Shown here in pieces: positions 41,968 to 50,031 of a stretch of 64,000 bases of DNA (positions are counted from its first letter, which is position 1; each line of letters begins with the position of its first letter). This DNA is from an uncultured Alistipes sp. (GTDB taxonomy: Bacteria > Bacteroidota > Bacteroidia > Bacteroidales > Rikenellaceae). The notes below the pieces were generated by a model. That model saw only the letters and a program-made list of their open reading frames with translations. It was not told where the DNA came from and searched no databases. The position numbers and the translations under genes were made by a program. The DNA is taken from assembly GCA_947591475.1 (NCBI GenBank), contig CANQDE010000003.1, positions 1 through 64,000 on the forward strand. The letters are read 5' to 3'.

Positions 41968-43944
41968 CTAAAGCAGATCGAAGATCGACAATACGAAAAT
42001 CAAAGCCAGAAAGGCCAATGCAAAAAGTACATAGTGGTTGATTTTGCCCGTGCGCAGCCGCATCACGCGACCGTTGAGCATCCGCAGCGCTTCGACCCAC
42101 CACGCCGAAAAGAGCGTGCCGATGCGGTCGCGGTGCCGGATGTCGAAGTTGTGCGCTCCGGGGATGAGCTCGTTGCGGCCGATGGCCGAACCCTCGCAGC
42201 GGTCGTGGGTCAGCGGTCGGGCGATGGCCTGCAACCCTTCGGCGAACGATTCGCCGGTGTATTGCATCCGGACGTTGGGGGCCGTGAAGCCGCAACCCCA
42301 AGTCGCCGCCCGACGCACGTCGCGTCCGCGCAACAACCGGCGGCGTATCAAGGTCAGACTGCCCGCAACAGCGATGAGAATCCAGACCGTCCGGCAAACG
42401 GCGACGCAGACGGCGGGCAACTCGCCGGCACCTTCGGGAATCGTCATGAAAAATCCGGCTGCTGCGAGAACGAGCCGCAGCGCATATTGCGGAAAGAGCC
42501 CGATAGCGAGGATGCCGGCCAGCGGCAGGGCCATCGCTCCGATGCGGAGGGCATCGACCTCTTCGGCTTCGGCGACGACCGGCGTCCGTGGCGAACCGAG
42601 AAAGACCGTGCCGTAGAGCTTGGTGAATGCCAGTACGGCGATGCCGCCGATCAAGGCCAACGCCGTCAGCGCACCGGCCGAAGCGAGCGTGTCGCAACCT
42701 TCGGCAATGCCGGTCAACATACCCGAATAGACGAGCAGTTCGGAGACGAATCCGTTCAACGGCGGCAGGGCGCAGATAGCGATCGTCCCGACCAAAAAGA
42801 GCAGACCGGTAACGGGCATGTGGCGTGCCAGTCCGCCCAATGCGTTGAGCGAGGTGGTGCGGGTCTGCGAAAGGATGTTGCCCGCGCCGAAAAAGAGCAG
42901 CGATTTGAAGAACGAGTGGTTGACGGTGTGCAGCAGGGCGCCTGCGATGCCGCAAAGCGCTACGGTCTCGTTCCCCGCCGCCTTGCCGAGTGCGGCGATG
43001 CCCGTACCGAGCAGCACGATGCCGATGTTCTCGATGGACGAATAGGCCAGCAAACGTTTGACGTCGTTCTGCGAAGCGGCCAGAATCACGCCCCACAATC
43101 CGGTAACGGCGCCCAAACCGAGCAGGATGCAGCCGATCGTGTGGATTTGCGGCGCGGGTACGGCGGCCGTTACGCGCAGGATGCCGTAGATGCCCGTTTT
43201 AATCATCACGCCCGACATCAGCGCTGAGACGTGCGACGGGGCGGCGGGATGCGCTTCGGGCAGCCAGACGTGCAGCGGGAACAAGCCCGCTTTCATGCCG
43301 AATCCGGCTAAAAAGACCAAAAAGAGCGGCAACACGGGCCGTGCGGCGAAGTAGGCGGGCAGGGCGTCGAACGAAGCCGAGCCGCAAACGGCGCTCAAGC
43401 GGGCGAAGCCGACGATGAGCAGCACGAATCCCACGTGCATCATAATCAAGTAAGAGAGGGCGGCGCGGCGCACTTCGGGCCGTTCGGCGTCGAAAAGAAT
43501 TAACAGGAACGAGGCGATGGTCATCAACTCCCAGAAAAAGAGGAACGATAGTCCACCGTCGGAGCAGACCACGGCCAGCATCGCCAGCGACATCAGGGTC
43601 AGCGAGGTGTAGTGCAGGGCGACATGGGCCGGCGATTTGGTCGGGAGATGGTGCGCTAAATAGCCGCGCGAATAGAGCGTTGCGGCGATGGAGCCGATGG
43701 CGATGACGAGCACCAACAGGGCCGACAGTCCGTCCATCGAACCGCTGTCGTGCCCGAACATCGGCGTGTCGATGCTCCACAATCGGGCGGTGCGGCCCGT
43801 TGCGAGCACGCCGACGGCCTTGACCGAAGCGGCGACGGCTCCTATGGCGGTCAACGCGAGCGAAACCCACGCTTTGGCCCGTAACGGGGCGGCGAAAATC
43901 GCTGCCACCACCGCGATGAAAGAGAGTAACAAAAATAGGATCAT
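41968..43944 (-). CDS. HyfB/NuoL-like membrane subunit of Ehr-type complex
   Basis: A 658-residue antiporter-like subunit, the first gene of the six-gene run. Family motifs are FLFFWELMTIASFLLILFD (channel Glu), GMKAGLFPLHVWLPEAHPAAPSHVSALMSGVMIKTGIYGI (the Lys region), VKRLLAYSSIENIGIVLLG and LLHTVNHSFFKSLLFFGAGNI. About 15-16 hydrophobic segments fit. It is a homologue of the Mrp/NuoL ion pump. Upstream is 508 bp of repeat-rich DNA and no clear promoter. Confidence 0.93.
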   Translation of the reverse strand: MILFLLLSFIAVVAAIFAAPLRAKAWVSLALTAIGAVAASVKAVGVLATGRTARLWSIDTPMFGHDSGSMDGLSALLVLVIAIGSIAATLYSRGYLAHHLPTKSPAHVALHYTSLTLMSLAMLAVVCSDGGLSFLFFWELMTIASFLLILFDAERPEVRRAALSYLIMMHVGFVLLIVGFARLSAVCGSASFDALPAYFAARPVLPLFLVFLAGFGMKAGLFPLHVWLPEAHPAAPSHVSALMSGVMIKTGIYGILRVTAAVPAPQIHTIGCILLGLGAVTGLWGVILAASQNDVKRLLAYSSIENIGIVLLGTGIAALGKAAGNETVALCGIAGALLHTVNHSFFKSLLFFGAGNILSQTRTTSLNALGGLARHMPVTGLLFLVGTIAICALPPLNGFVSELLVYSGMLTGIAEGCDTLASAGALTALALIGGIAVLAFTKLYGTVFLGSPRTPVVAEAEEVDALRIGAMALPLAGILAIGLFPQYALRLVLAAAGFFMTIPEGAGELPAVCVAVCRTVWILIAVAGSLTLIRRRLLRGRDVRRAATWGCGFTAPNVRMQYTGESFAEGLQAIARPLTHDRCEGSAIGRNELIPGAHNFDIRHRDRIGTLFSAWWVEALRMLNGRVMRLRTGKINHYVLFALAFLALIFVLSIFDLL

Positions 43945-44045
43945 AAATCGTTCAAGCGATTAAATATGATTTTTCACAAATGTTCTTTTAAAGCCGTACA
44001 ACCTTGCGGGGTCCGACCGCCGCTTTTGAAAGCCCCGTTTGAACG

Positions 44046-44215
44046 GGCCGCTTTTGAAAGAGGTTCCCTATGCGTTGAATTGTTTCGGCGTTTAGCAATA
44101 CTTTCTTCACTACCGACCGTTTTTCTCGAAAACAATGCGGCTCTTTGAGCCGTGCGGGCCGAAGCCTCCGCCCGCGGAGGCCCGCCCTTGGCGTCCTCCG
44201 CAGTCTTCGTCCCGC
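44046..44215 (+). repeat. Noncoding repeat, module A, long form (copy A7)
   Basis: GGGCCGCTTTTGAAAGAGG, TATGCGTTGAATTG, CTTCACTACCGACCGTTTTT, then GCGGCTCTTTGAGCC, the GCCTCCGCCCGCGGAGGC hairpin and CCGCAGTCTTCGTCCCGC. A second partial copy of its first part follows at 44217-44300. The 508-bp gap 43945-44452 is taken up by this and a module B copy. Confidence 0.85.
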
Positions 44216-44308
44216 CGCTTTTGAAAGCGGTTCCCGATGCGGTAGACCGCTACCATGCTTGGCAAGGCTTTCTTCGCTGCCGCGTCAGTTCGTTTTCAAC
44301 CTTGCGGA

Positions 44309-44452
44309 TTCCGACCGAAGCCCCCGCCAAGGCGGGGGTTTGGGGGTGGGTCAAATCTGCAAACGCGGCTTTGCCGCGAGCATCCCGACCGACGGCCCTG
44401 CAAATCCATTCGCTAACTCGATTCGGTGTTAAGTTGTATATAGTTGCCATCT
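44309..44452 (+). repeat. Noncoding repeat, module B (copy B2)
   Basis: TTCCGACCGAAG, the hairpin CCCCCGCCAAGGCGGGGG, GGTGGGTCAAATCTGCAAAC, a GCGGCTTTGCCGC hairpin, CGACCGACGGCCCTG, ATTCGCTAACTCGATTCGGT and a tail ending GTTGCC. It aligns with the copy at 269-415 throughout. Confidence 0.85.
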
Positions 44453-45166
44453 TTAGTTATTAACTATGGAGACCATCACTGTGGCGACCACGGCGGCGGT
44501 TTCGGTGCGCAGACGCTGCGGGCCGAGGGTGATCTCCTCAAATCCGCGTGCGATTGCGAAGTCGATTTCGGCGGGAGAAAAATCGCCTTCGGGACCGATG
44601 AGAATCAACGCCGATTCGCCCCGTCGCAGCGTGTGCGCTAAATAGGCCTTGCCTGCGGGCGTGCGGGCGGGGTCGCAATGGGCGATGAATTTGCGCCCGT
44701 CGAACGGTTGCTCGACGGCCTTGCGGAACTCCGTCAGCGGATGCAGCACGGGCCGGTAGGCTTTCAACGATTGTTTCATCGCCGCCGTGATGACCTTTTC
44801 GCCGCGTTCGGTCTTGAAGCTCCGGCGTTCGCTGTGCTCGGTTTCGAGCGGCACGATCGTTTCGACGCCTACTTCGGTCGCCTTTTCGAGAAACCACTCG
44901 AACCGGTCGGCGTTCTTGGTCGGGGCGACGGCCATCGTCAACCGGTAGGGCAGCCGTTCGAACTGCTCCCTGCATTCGATCACCCGTATCCGGCAGCGTC
45001 GCGGGTCGGCCTCGACCACCTCGCAACGATAGAGATTGCCCCGTCCGTCGGTAACGGAGAGCGGGTCGCCGACGCTCATGCGCAATACGCGGATGCAATG
45101 CTTCGACTCCTCTTCGTCGAGCGTATGTTCGGGCGGAACTAAATCGGGTGCGTAAAAAAGTTGCAT
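44453..45166 (-). CDS. rsmE: 16S rRNA m3U1498 methyltransferase RsmE
   Basis: A 237-residue SPOUT methyltransferase from the ATG at 45166. The N-terminal PUA-like part has HCIRVLRMSVGDPLSVTDGRGN. The C-terminal knot is marked by ESALILIGPEGDFSPAEIDFA and ITLGPQRLRTETAAV. It methylates U1498 of 16S rRNA. A TTG nine bases upstream could start as MIKMQLF, but the ATG is better and sits in the block TTGATAAAAATGC. The last residues are IVNN, close to the module B repeat. Confidence 0.95.
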   Translation of the reverse strand: MQLFYAPDLVPPEHTLDEEESKHCIRVLRMSVGDPLSVTDGRGNLYRCEVVEADPRRCRIRVIECREQFERLPYRLTMAVAPTKNADRFEWFLEKATEVGVETIVPLETEHSERRSFKTERGEKVITAAMKQSLKAYRPVLHPLTEFRKAVEQPFDGRKFIAHCDPARTPAGKAYLAHTLRRGESALILIGPEGDFSPAEIDFAIARGFEEITLGPQRLRTETAAVVATVMVSIVNN

Positions 45167-45300
45167 TTTTATCAAGTTGGGCGTCTTTCTTCGGAGGGTT
45201 TTCGAGTGTTTTAAGCGTGCTTCTCGAATACTCCTTCAACAGGCGTGCGGATAAACTTCCTTTCGAAGGGGTCGATCCGTGCCAGTTAATAAAAATTTTG

Positions 45301-45308
45301 TACCTTTG
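45301..45308 (+). promoter_or_regulatory. -7 box for the first M3 peptidase gene
   Basis: TACCTTTG, 52 bp before the ATG at 45361. Just upstream is GTGCCAGTTAATAAAA (45280-45295), the first part of module A. Confidence 0.5.
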
Positions 45309-45360
45309 TCCAAAGGTGCGGCACAGGCCGCAAAGTTAATCAATTTAATCCAGAAAATAG

Positions 45361-47556
45361 ATGAAACGCATTGCAGGTTTATTCATTTTCATGCTTCTTC
45401 CGCTTATGACGACCGTATCGTGCGACTCCGCGAAAAAGAGCACGGAGAATCCCTTTTTCACCGAATGGGACACGCCCTATGGGGTGCCGCCGTTCGATCG
45501 GATACTTCCGGAACACTACATGCCCGCTTTCGAGCGTGGCATGTCGTTGCAGATGGCCGAAATCGACGCCATCACCTCCAACAACGACGAACCAACCTTC
45601 GAGAACGTCGTTCTGGCTTACGACAATTCCGGCAAAATGCTGGCGCAAACCGCTTTGGTGTTCGGTATGCTTTGCGAAGCCGACAACACGCCCGAGATGC
45701 AGGCCTTGCAGGAGCAGGCGATGCCCTTATTAGCGGCGCACGCCGACCGCATCCTGCTCGATGAAAAGCTCTTCGCCAAGATCAAGGCCGTCTACGACCG
45801 TCGCGAACAACTCGGCCTCGACGCTGAGCAGATGCGGCTGTTGCAGAAGACCTACGACGGCTTCGTGCGGGCAGGAGCGCTGCTCGACGCCGAACAGAAA
45901 GAGCGCCTCAAAGCCATCAATGAAGAGTTGTCGCTCGCTGCGGTGAAATTCGGCAACAACTTGTTGGCCGAGAACAACGCGTTCGTCATGGAGCTCGACA
46001 AAGACCAGTTGGACGGTCTGCCGTCGGGCGTGCGCGACCAAGCCCGCGAAAAGGCCGAAGCGATGGGGCTCAAAGACAAATACGTCTTCACGCTCCACAA
46101 ACCGAGCTGGATTCCGTTTCTGACCTATTCGACCCGCCGCGACCTGCGCGAACGCATCTATAAAGCCTATCTCGCTCGCGGCAATAGTGGCAATGCGAAC
46201 GACAACAAACAGTTGATAAACGATTTCATCCGGCTGCGTACCGAGAAGGCGCACTTGCTGGGCTACTCCTCCTATGCGGCTTATGTTACGGCCGACCAGA
46301 TGGCCGGAACCCCGCAGGCGGTCTACGCGCTGCTCGATGAAATCTGGACGCCGGCCCTCGACCGAGCCAAAGCCGAATTGGAGGAGATGACGGCCCTCTT
46401 CCAGAACGATTATCCCAACGGAACGTTCGAGTCGTGGGATTGGTGGTACTATGCCGAGAAACTGCGCAAAAAGAACTACGATTTGAACGAGGAGATGCTG
46501 CGGCCCTACTTCTCGTTATCGAATGTCCAGAGCGGCGTCTTCTTCTTGGCCAACCGGTTGTACGGCATCACCTTCCGCCCGATCACCGTGCCGCTCTACC
46601 ATCCCGAAGCGTCGGCTTACGAGGTGCTCGATGCCGATGAATCGCATCTGGGCGTGCTCTACTTCGATTTCTTCCCGCGCGACGGCAAGAGTCAGGGCGC
46701 TTGGTGCGGCAACTACGTCGAGCAGACCTACGATGCCGACGGCAAACGGGTGGCGCCGGTGGTTTCGATCGTAGCCAACTTCACCCGTCCGACCGCCGAT
46801 GCTCCGGCGCTGCTGACCCTCGACGAGACCGAAACGCTCTTCCATGAATTCGGCCATGCGTTGCATTTCCTCTTCCACGACGTGAAGTACCGCGGCCTTT
46901 CGGTGGTCGAGGGCGATTTCGTCGAACTCCCGTCGCAGGTCATGGAGAACTGGGCGTTCGAACCCGAGGTGCTGGAACACTATGCCGTGCACTATCGCAC
47001 GAACGAGGTGATTCCGCAGCATCTGGTCGAGAAGTTGCGCCGCAGCGAGTTGTTCAACCAAGGGTTCATGACGACCGAACTGATGGCGGCGACCCTCTCC
47101 GATTTGGACATCCATTCCATTACGGAGTACGAGCCGTTCGATCCGGTGGCTTTCGAGCGCAATGCGTTGAACGAACGCCGCGGATTGATTCCGCAAATCG
47201 AACCGCGTTACCATTATCCCTATTTCGCCCATATCTTCAACGGCGGTTATTCGGCTGGTTACTATTTCTATACGTGGGCCGAGGTGTTGGACAAGGATGC
47301 GTTCGAGGCATTCCGCGAGAGCGGCGACCTCTTCAATCGGCAGATTGCACACGATTTCCGGTATAAATTGCTCGCTCGCGGCGGCTCGGAGGACGGCATG
47401 TCGCTCTATCGCGCCTTCCGCGGCAAAGACCCCGACAAACGGGCGATGCTGCTCGGCCGCGGATTGATCGAGCCGGAGCCCGAACCGGCGGATTCACTGG
47501 GTGGAATGCCCGAACCGGCTGAGGGATTTCGCGTAAAAGCCGTTCCCGAAAATTGA
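45361..47556 (+). CDS. M3-family metallopeptidase lipoprotein (Dcp-like), copy 1
   Basis: A 731-residue peptidase. A lipoprotein signal ends with Cys21 in TTVSCDS, so it is anchored in the envelope. The zinc motif HEFGH in TLFHEFGHALHFLF is near residue 497, with the third ligand Glu expected in the LSVVEGDFVELPSQVMENW region. Length and order match peptidyl-dipeptidase Dcp/oligopeptidase A. It would cleave short peptides in the periplasm. The C-terminus has an extra tail of about 35 residues rich in Pro and Glu. The second copy follows 239 bp downstream. Confidence 0.93.
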   Translation: MKRIAGLFIFMLLPLMTTVSCDSAKKSTENPFFTEWDTPYGVPPFDRILPEHYMPAFERGMSLQMAEIDAITSNNDEPTFENVVLAYDNSGKMLAQTALVFGMLCEADNTPEMQALQEQAMPLLAAHADRILLDEKLFAKIKAVYDRREQLGLDAEQMRLLQKTYDGFVRAGALLDAEQKERLKAINEELSLAAVKFGNNLLAENNAFVMELDKDQLDGLPSGVRDQAREKAEAMGLKDKYVFTLHKPSWIPFLTYSTRRDLRERIYKAYLARGNSGNANDNKQLINDFIRLRTEKAHLLGYSSYAAYVTADQMAGTPQAVYALLDEIWTPALDRAKAELEEMTALFQNDYPNGTFESWDWWYYAEKLRKKNYDLNEEMLRPYFSLSNVQSGVFFLANRLYGITFRPITVPLYHPEASAYEVLDADESHLGVLYFDFFPRDGKSQGAWCGNYVEQTYDADGKRVAPVVSIVANFTRPTADAPALLTLDETETLFHEFGHALHFLFHDVKYRGLSVVEGDFVELPSQVMENWAFEPEVLEHYAVHYRTNEVIPQHLVEKLRRSELFNQGFMTTELMAATLSDLDIHSITEYEPFDPVAFERNALNERRGLIPQIEPRYHYPYFAHIFNGGYSAGYYFYTWAEVLDKDAFEAFRESGDLFNRQIAHDFRYKLLARGGSEDGMSLYRAFRGKDPDKRAMLLGRGLIEPEPEPADSLGGMPEPAEGFRVKAVPEN

Positions 47557-47635
47557 CGTCCCCTATTAATGAACGCGATTACCTGCTTTCATGTACCAAT
47601 GTTTTTCGGCCCTGTTTTTCAAATCTAACCGCTGT

Positions 47636-47775
47636 TCCTCACCGCCTGCGGCGGTGTATGCAGGTTTGACCCACCCCCAAACCCCCGCCTTGGCGGGGGC
47701 TTAGGTCGGGATGTCGGAACGAACCGAGTTCCCGGGCCGTTGGTACATAGAAGTATGTAATTGCCTTAATGAAGA
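47636..47775 (-). repeat. Noncoding repeat, module B (copy B3)
   Basis: Reverse orientation: GGCAATTACATACTTCTATG, CGGAACTCGGTT-like words, CGACCTAAGCCCCCGCCAAG, the GC hairpin, GGTGGGTCAAACCTGCATAC and ACCGCCGCAGGCGGT. It fills most of the gap between the two M3 peptidase genes. Confidence 0.8.
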
Positions 47776-47795
47776 AACCGTAAACCGATTTAACG

Positions 47796-49916
47796 ATGAA
47801 AAAAGTACTCTTTATGATGGCCATTTCCGCTATGGCGGCAGGCTGCGCCGACAATTCGATCCCCAAGGCGCAGCTGCCTGAATTGGATTCTTCGAATCCC
47901 TTGTTGACCGAGTGGTCGACGCCGCACGGGACGGCTCCGTTCTCGCAGATCGAGCTTGCCCATTACGAACCGGCATTCGATGCCGCCATCGCCTGCTCGC
48001 GCGCGGAGATCGACGCTATCGTCAACAATCCCAAAAAACCGACCTTCGTCAATACGATCGTCGCATTGGAGCGGCAGGGCGAACTGCTCGGACGGATTTC
48101 GGGTCTGTTCTTCAATCTCTTGGAGGCCGACGCGACCGACGAGATGCAGGAGATTGCGCAGCGCGTGCAGCCCAAACTGACGCAGCTGTCGAACGACATT
48201 TCGCTCAATCCCGAATTGTTCGCGCGCGTGAAGGCCGTCTACGAACATCCGGGCCGCCGGCTCTCCGTCGAGGATAAAAAACTGTTGGAGAATACCTACA
48301 AGAGTTTCGCCCGCAACGGCGCGGCCCTCTCCGACGATGACAAGGAACTTTACCGTCAGTACACGACCGAGTTGTCGGCTCTCACGTTGCAGTTCGGCCA
48401 GAATTCGTTGGCTGCGACCAATGCTTTCACGTTGCATATCACCGATCCCGCACAGGTGGCCGAGCTGCCCGCCTTTGTGAAGGAGACGCTGGCCGCCGAT
48501 GCCAAAGCGCGCGGACAAAAGGGCTGGACGGTAACTTTGCAGGCTCCGAGCTACGTGCCGTTCTTGACCTATTCGTCGAATCGGGCGCTCAAGGAGCAGT
48601 TGTGGCGTGCTTCGAACAGCCGTGCATTGGGCGGCGAGTTCGACAATACGGAGGTAATCCGCAAAATCGTCGACACCCGTCTGAAAATCGCCAACCTGTT
48701 GGGTTACGAGACCTATGCCGATTACGTGCTCGAAAACCGTATGGCCGAAAACACGCCGACCGTGCAGAACTTCTTGCAGGAGTTGTTGACCGCGACGAAA
48801 TCCTATGCCGACGCCGACTACAAACGGGTGAACGATTACGCTGCAACGCTCGGATTCAAGGGGGCGTTGATGCCTTGGGACTGGGCTTATTACAGCCAGA
48901 AATACAAAGACGCCCACTATTCCCTTAATGACGAACTAATAAAACCGTACTTGCAGCTCGAGAATGTGAAGAAGGGGGTGTTCCTCTTGGCCAATAAGCT
49001 CTACGGGCTCAACTTCACGCCGAATCCCGACATCGAGGTTTACCACCCCGACGTAACGGCTTACGACGTAACCGACGCCGAGGGCCGCTTCATGGCGGTG
49101 CTCTACCTCGATTTCTTCCCGCGTGCGACGAAACGGGCCGGTGCTTGGATGACCGAGTTCCGCGGTGCGAAGCGGGTCGACGGCAAGGAGACCCGTCCGT
49201 TGGTGTCGTTGGTGATGAACTTCACCAAACCGACCGAGACCGAACCGTCGCTGTTGACCTTCGACGAGTTGGAAACCTTCCTTCACGAGTTCGGTCATGC
49301 GTTGCACGGCATGTTGGGCGAGGGTTCTTATGAATCGTTGACCGGCACGAGCGTCTACCGCGATTTCGTCGAACTGCCTTCGCAGATCATGGAGAACTGG
49401 GCGACCGAAAAAGAATTCCTCGACTTGTGGGCCGTGCATTACAAGACTGGCGAACCGATTCCGGCCGAGATTGTCGAGCGGATCGTCGCCGCGCAGAACT
49501 ATTTGGCGGCTTATGCGAATGTGCGCCAGTTGTCGTTCGGCATGACCGATATGGCTTGGCATACGTTGACGAAGCCGTTCGAGGGCAATGTCGCCGCGTT
49601 CGAGCAGCAGGCGATGGCTCCCACGCAGGTGCTGCCCGTGGTCGAGGGTACGGCGATGTCGCCGGCTTTCACCCATATTTTTGCGGGCGGTTACGCAGCC
49701 GGTTATTACGGTTACAAGTGGGCCGAAGTGTTGGAGGCCGACGCTTTCTCGCTCTTCAAGGAGAAGGGCATCTTCAATCCCGAAGTTTCGGGCTCGTTCC
49801 GGGAGAACGTCCTTTCGAAGGGCGGTACGGAGCACCCGATGGAGCTCTACGTGCGCTTCCGCGGACACAAGCCCGAGACGAAGGCGCTGATCGACAAGAT
49901 GCACCTCGGTGAATAA
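47796..49916 (+). CDS. M3-family metallopeptidase lipoprotein (Dcp-like), copy 2
   Basis: A 706-residue peptidase. The lipobox is AAGC with Cys17. The zinc motif HEFGH in FLHEFGHALHGML is near residue 497, and YRDFVELPSQIMENW carries the third-ligand region. It shares with copy 1 the start LLTEWSTPHGTAPFSQI against FFTEWDTPYGVPPFDRI and the end FAGGYAAGYYGYKWAEVL against FNGGYSAGYYFYTWAEVL. It acts in the envelope on small peptides. A terminator hairpin lies 45 bp past the stop. The pair looks like an old tandem duplication. Confidence 0.94.
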   Translation: MKKVLFMMAISAMAAGCADNSIPKAQLPELDSSNPLLTEWSTPHGTAPFSQIELAHYEPAFDAAIACSRAEIDAIVNNPKKPTFVNTIVALERQGELLGRISGLFFNLLEADATDEMQEIAQRVQPKLTQLSNDISLNPELFARVKAVYEHPGRRLSVEDKKLLENTYKSFARNGAALSDDDKELYRQYTTELSALTLQFGQNSLAATNAFTLHITDPAQVAELPAFVKETLAADAKARGQKGWTVTLQAPSYVPFLTYSSNRALKEQLWRASNSRALGGEFDNTEVIRKIVDTRLKIANLLGYETYADYVLENRMAENTPTVQNFLQELLTATKSYADADYKRVNDYAATLGFKGALMPWDWAYYSQKYKDAHYSLNDELIKPYLQLENVKKGVFLLANKLYGLNFTPNPDIEVYHPDVTAYDVTDAEGRFMAVLYLDFFPRATKRAGAWMTEFRGAKRVDGKETRPLVSLVMNFTKPTETEPSLLTFDELETFLHEFGHALHGMLGEGSYESLTGTSVYRDFVELPSQIMENWATEKEFLDLWAVHYKTGEPIPAEIVERIVAAQNYLAAYANVRQLSFGMTDMAWHTLTKPFEGNVAAFEQQAMAPTQVLPVVEGTAMSPAFTHIFAGGYAAGYYGYKWAEVLEADAFSLFKEKGIFNPEVSGSFRENVLSKGGTEHPMELYVRFRGHKPETKALIDKMHLGE

Positions 49917-49961
49917 GGGCGCCGTTTCGGGGTCGACTGTTTCGGGCCCATTCGTAAAAGG

Positions 49962-49996
49962 ATCGCCCCGCTGCAATTTTGTTGCAGCGGGGCGAT
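49962..49996. terminator. Convergent hairpin after M3 copy 2
   Basis: ATCGCCCCGCTGCAA, a 5-nt loop, TTGCAGCGGGGCGAT, a perfect 15-bp stem between the convergent peptidase gene and rnr. T-run is weak. Confidence 0.8.
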
Positions 49997-50031
49997 TGCC
50001 GTTTGCGCAGGCGGATTGCGCCGTGAATCGG

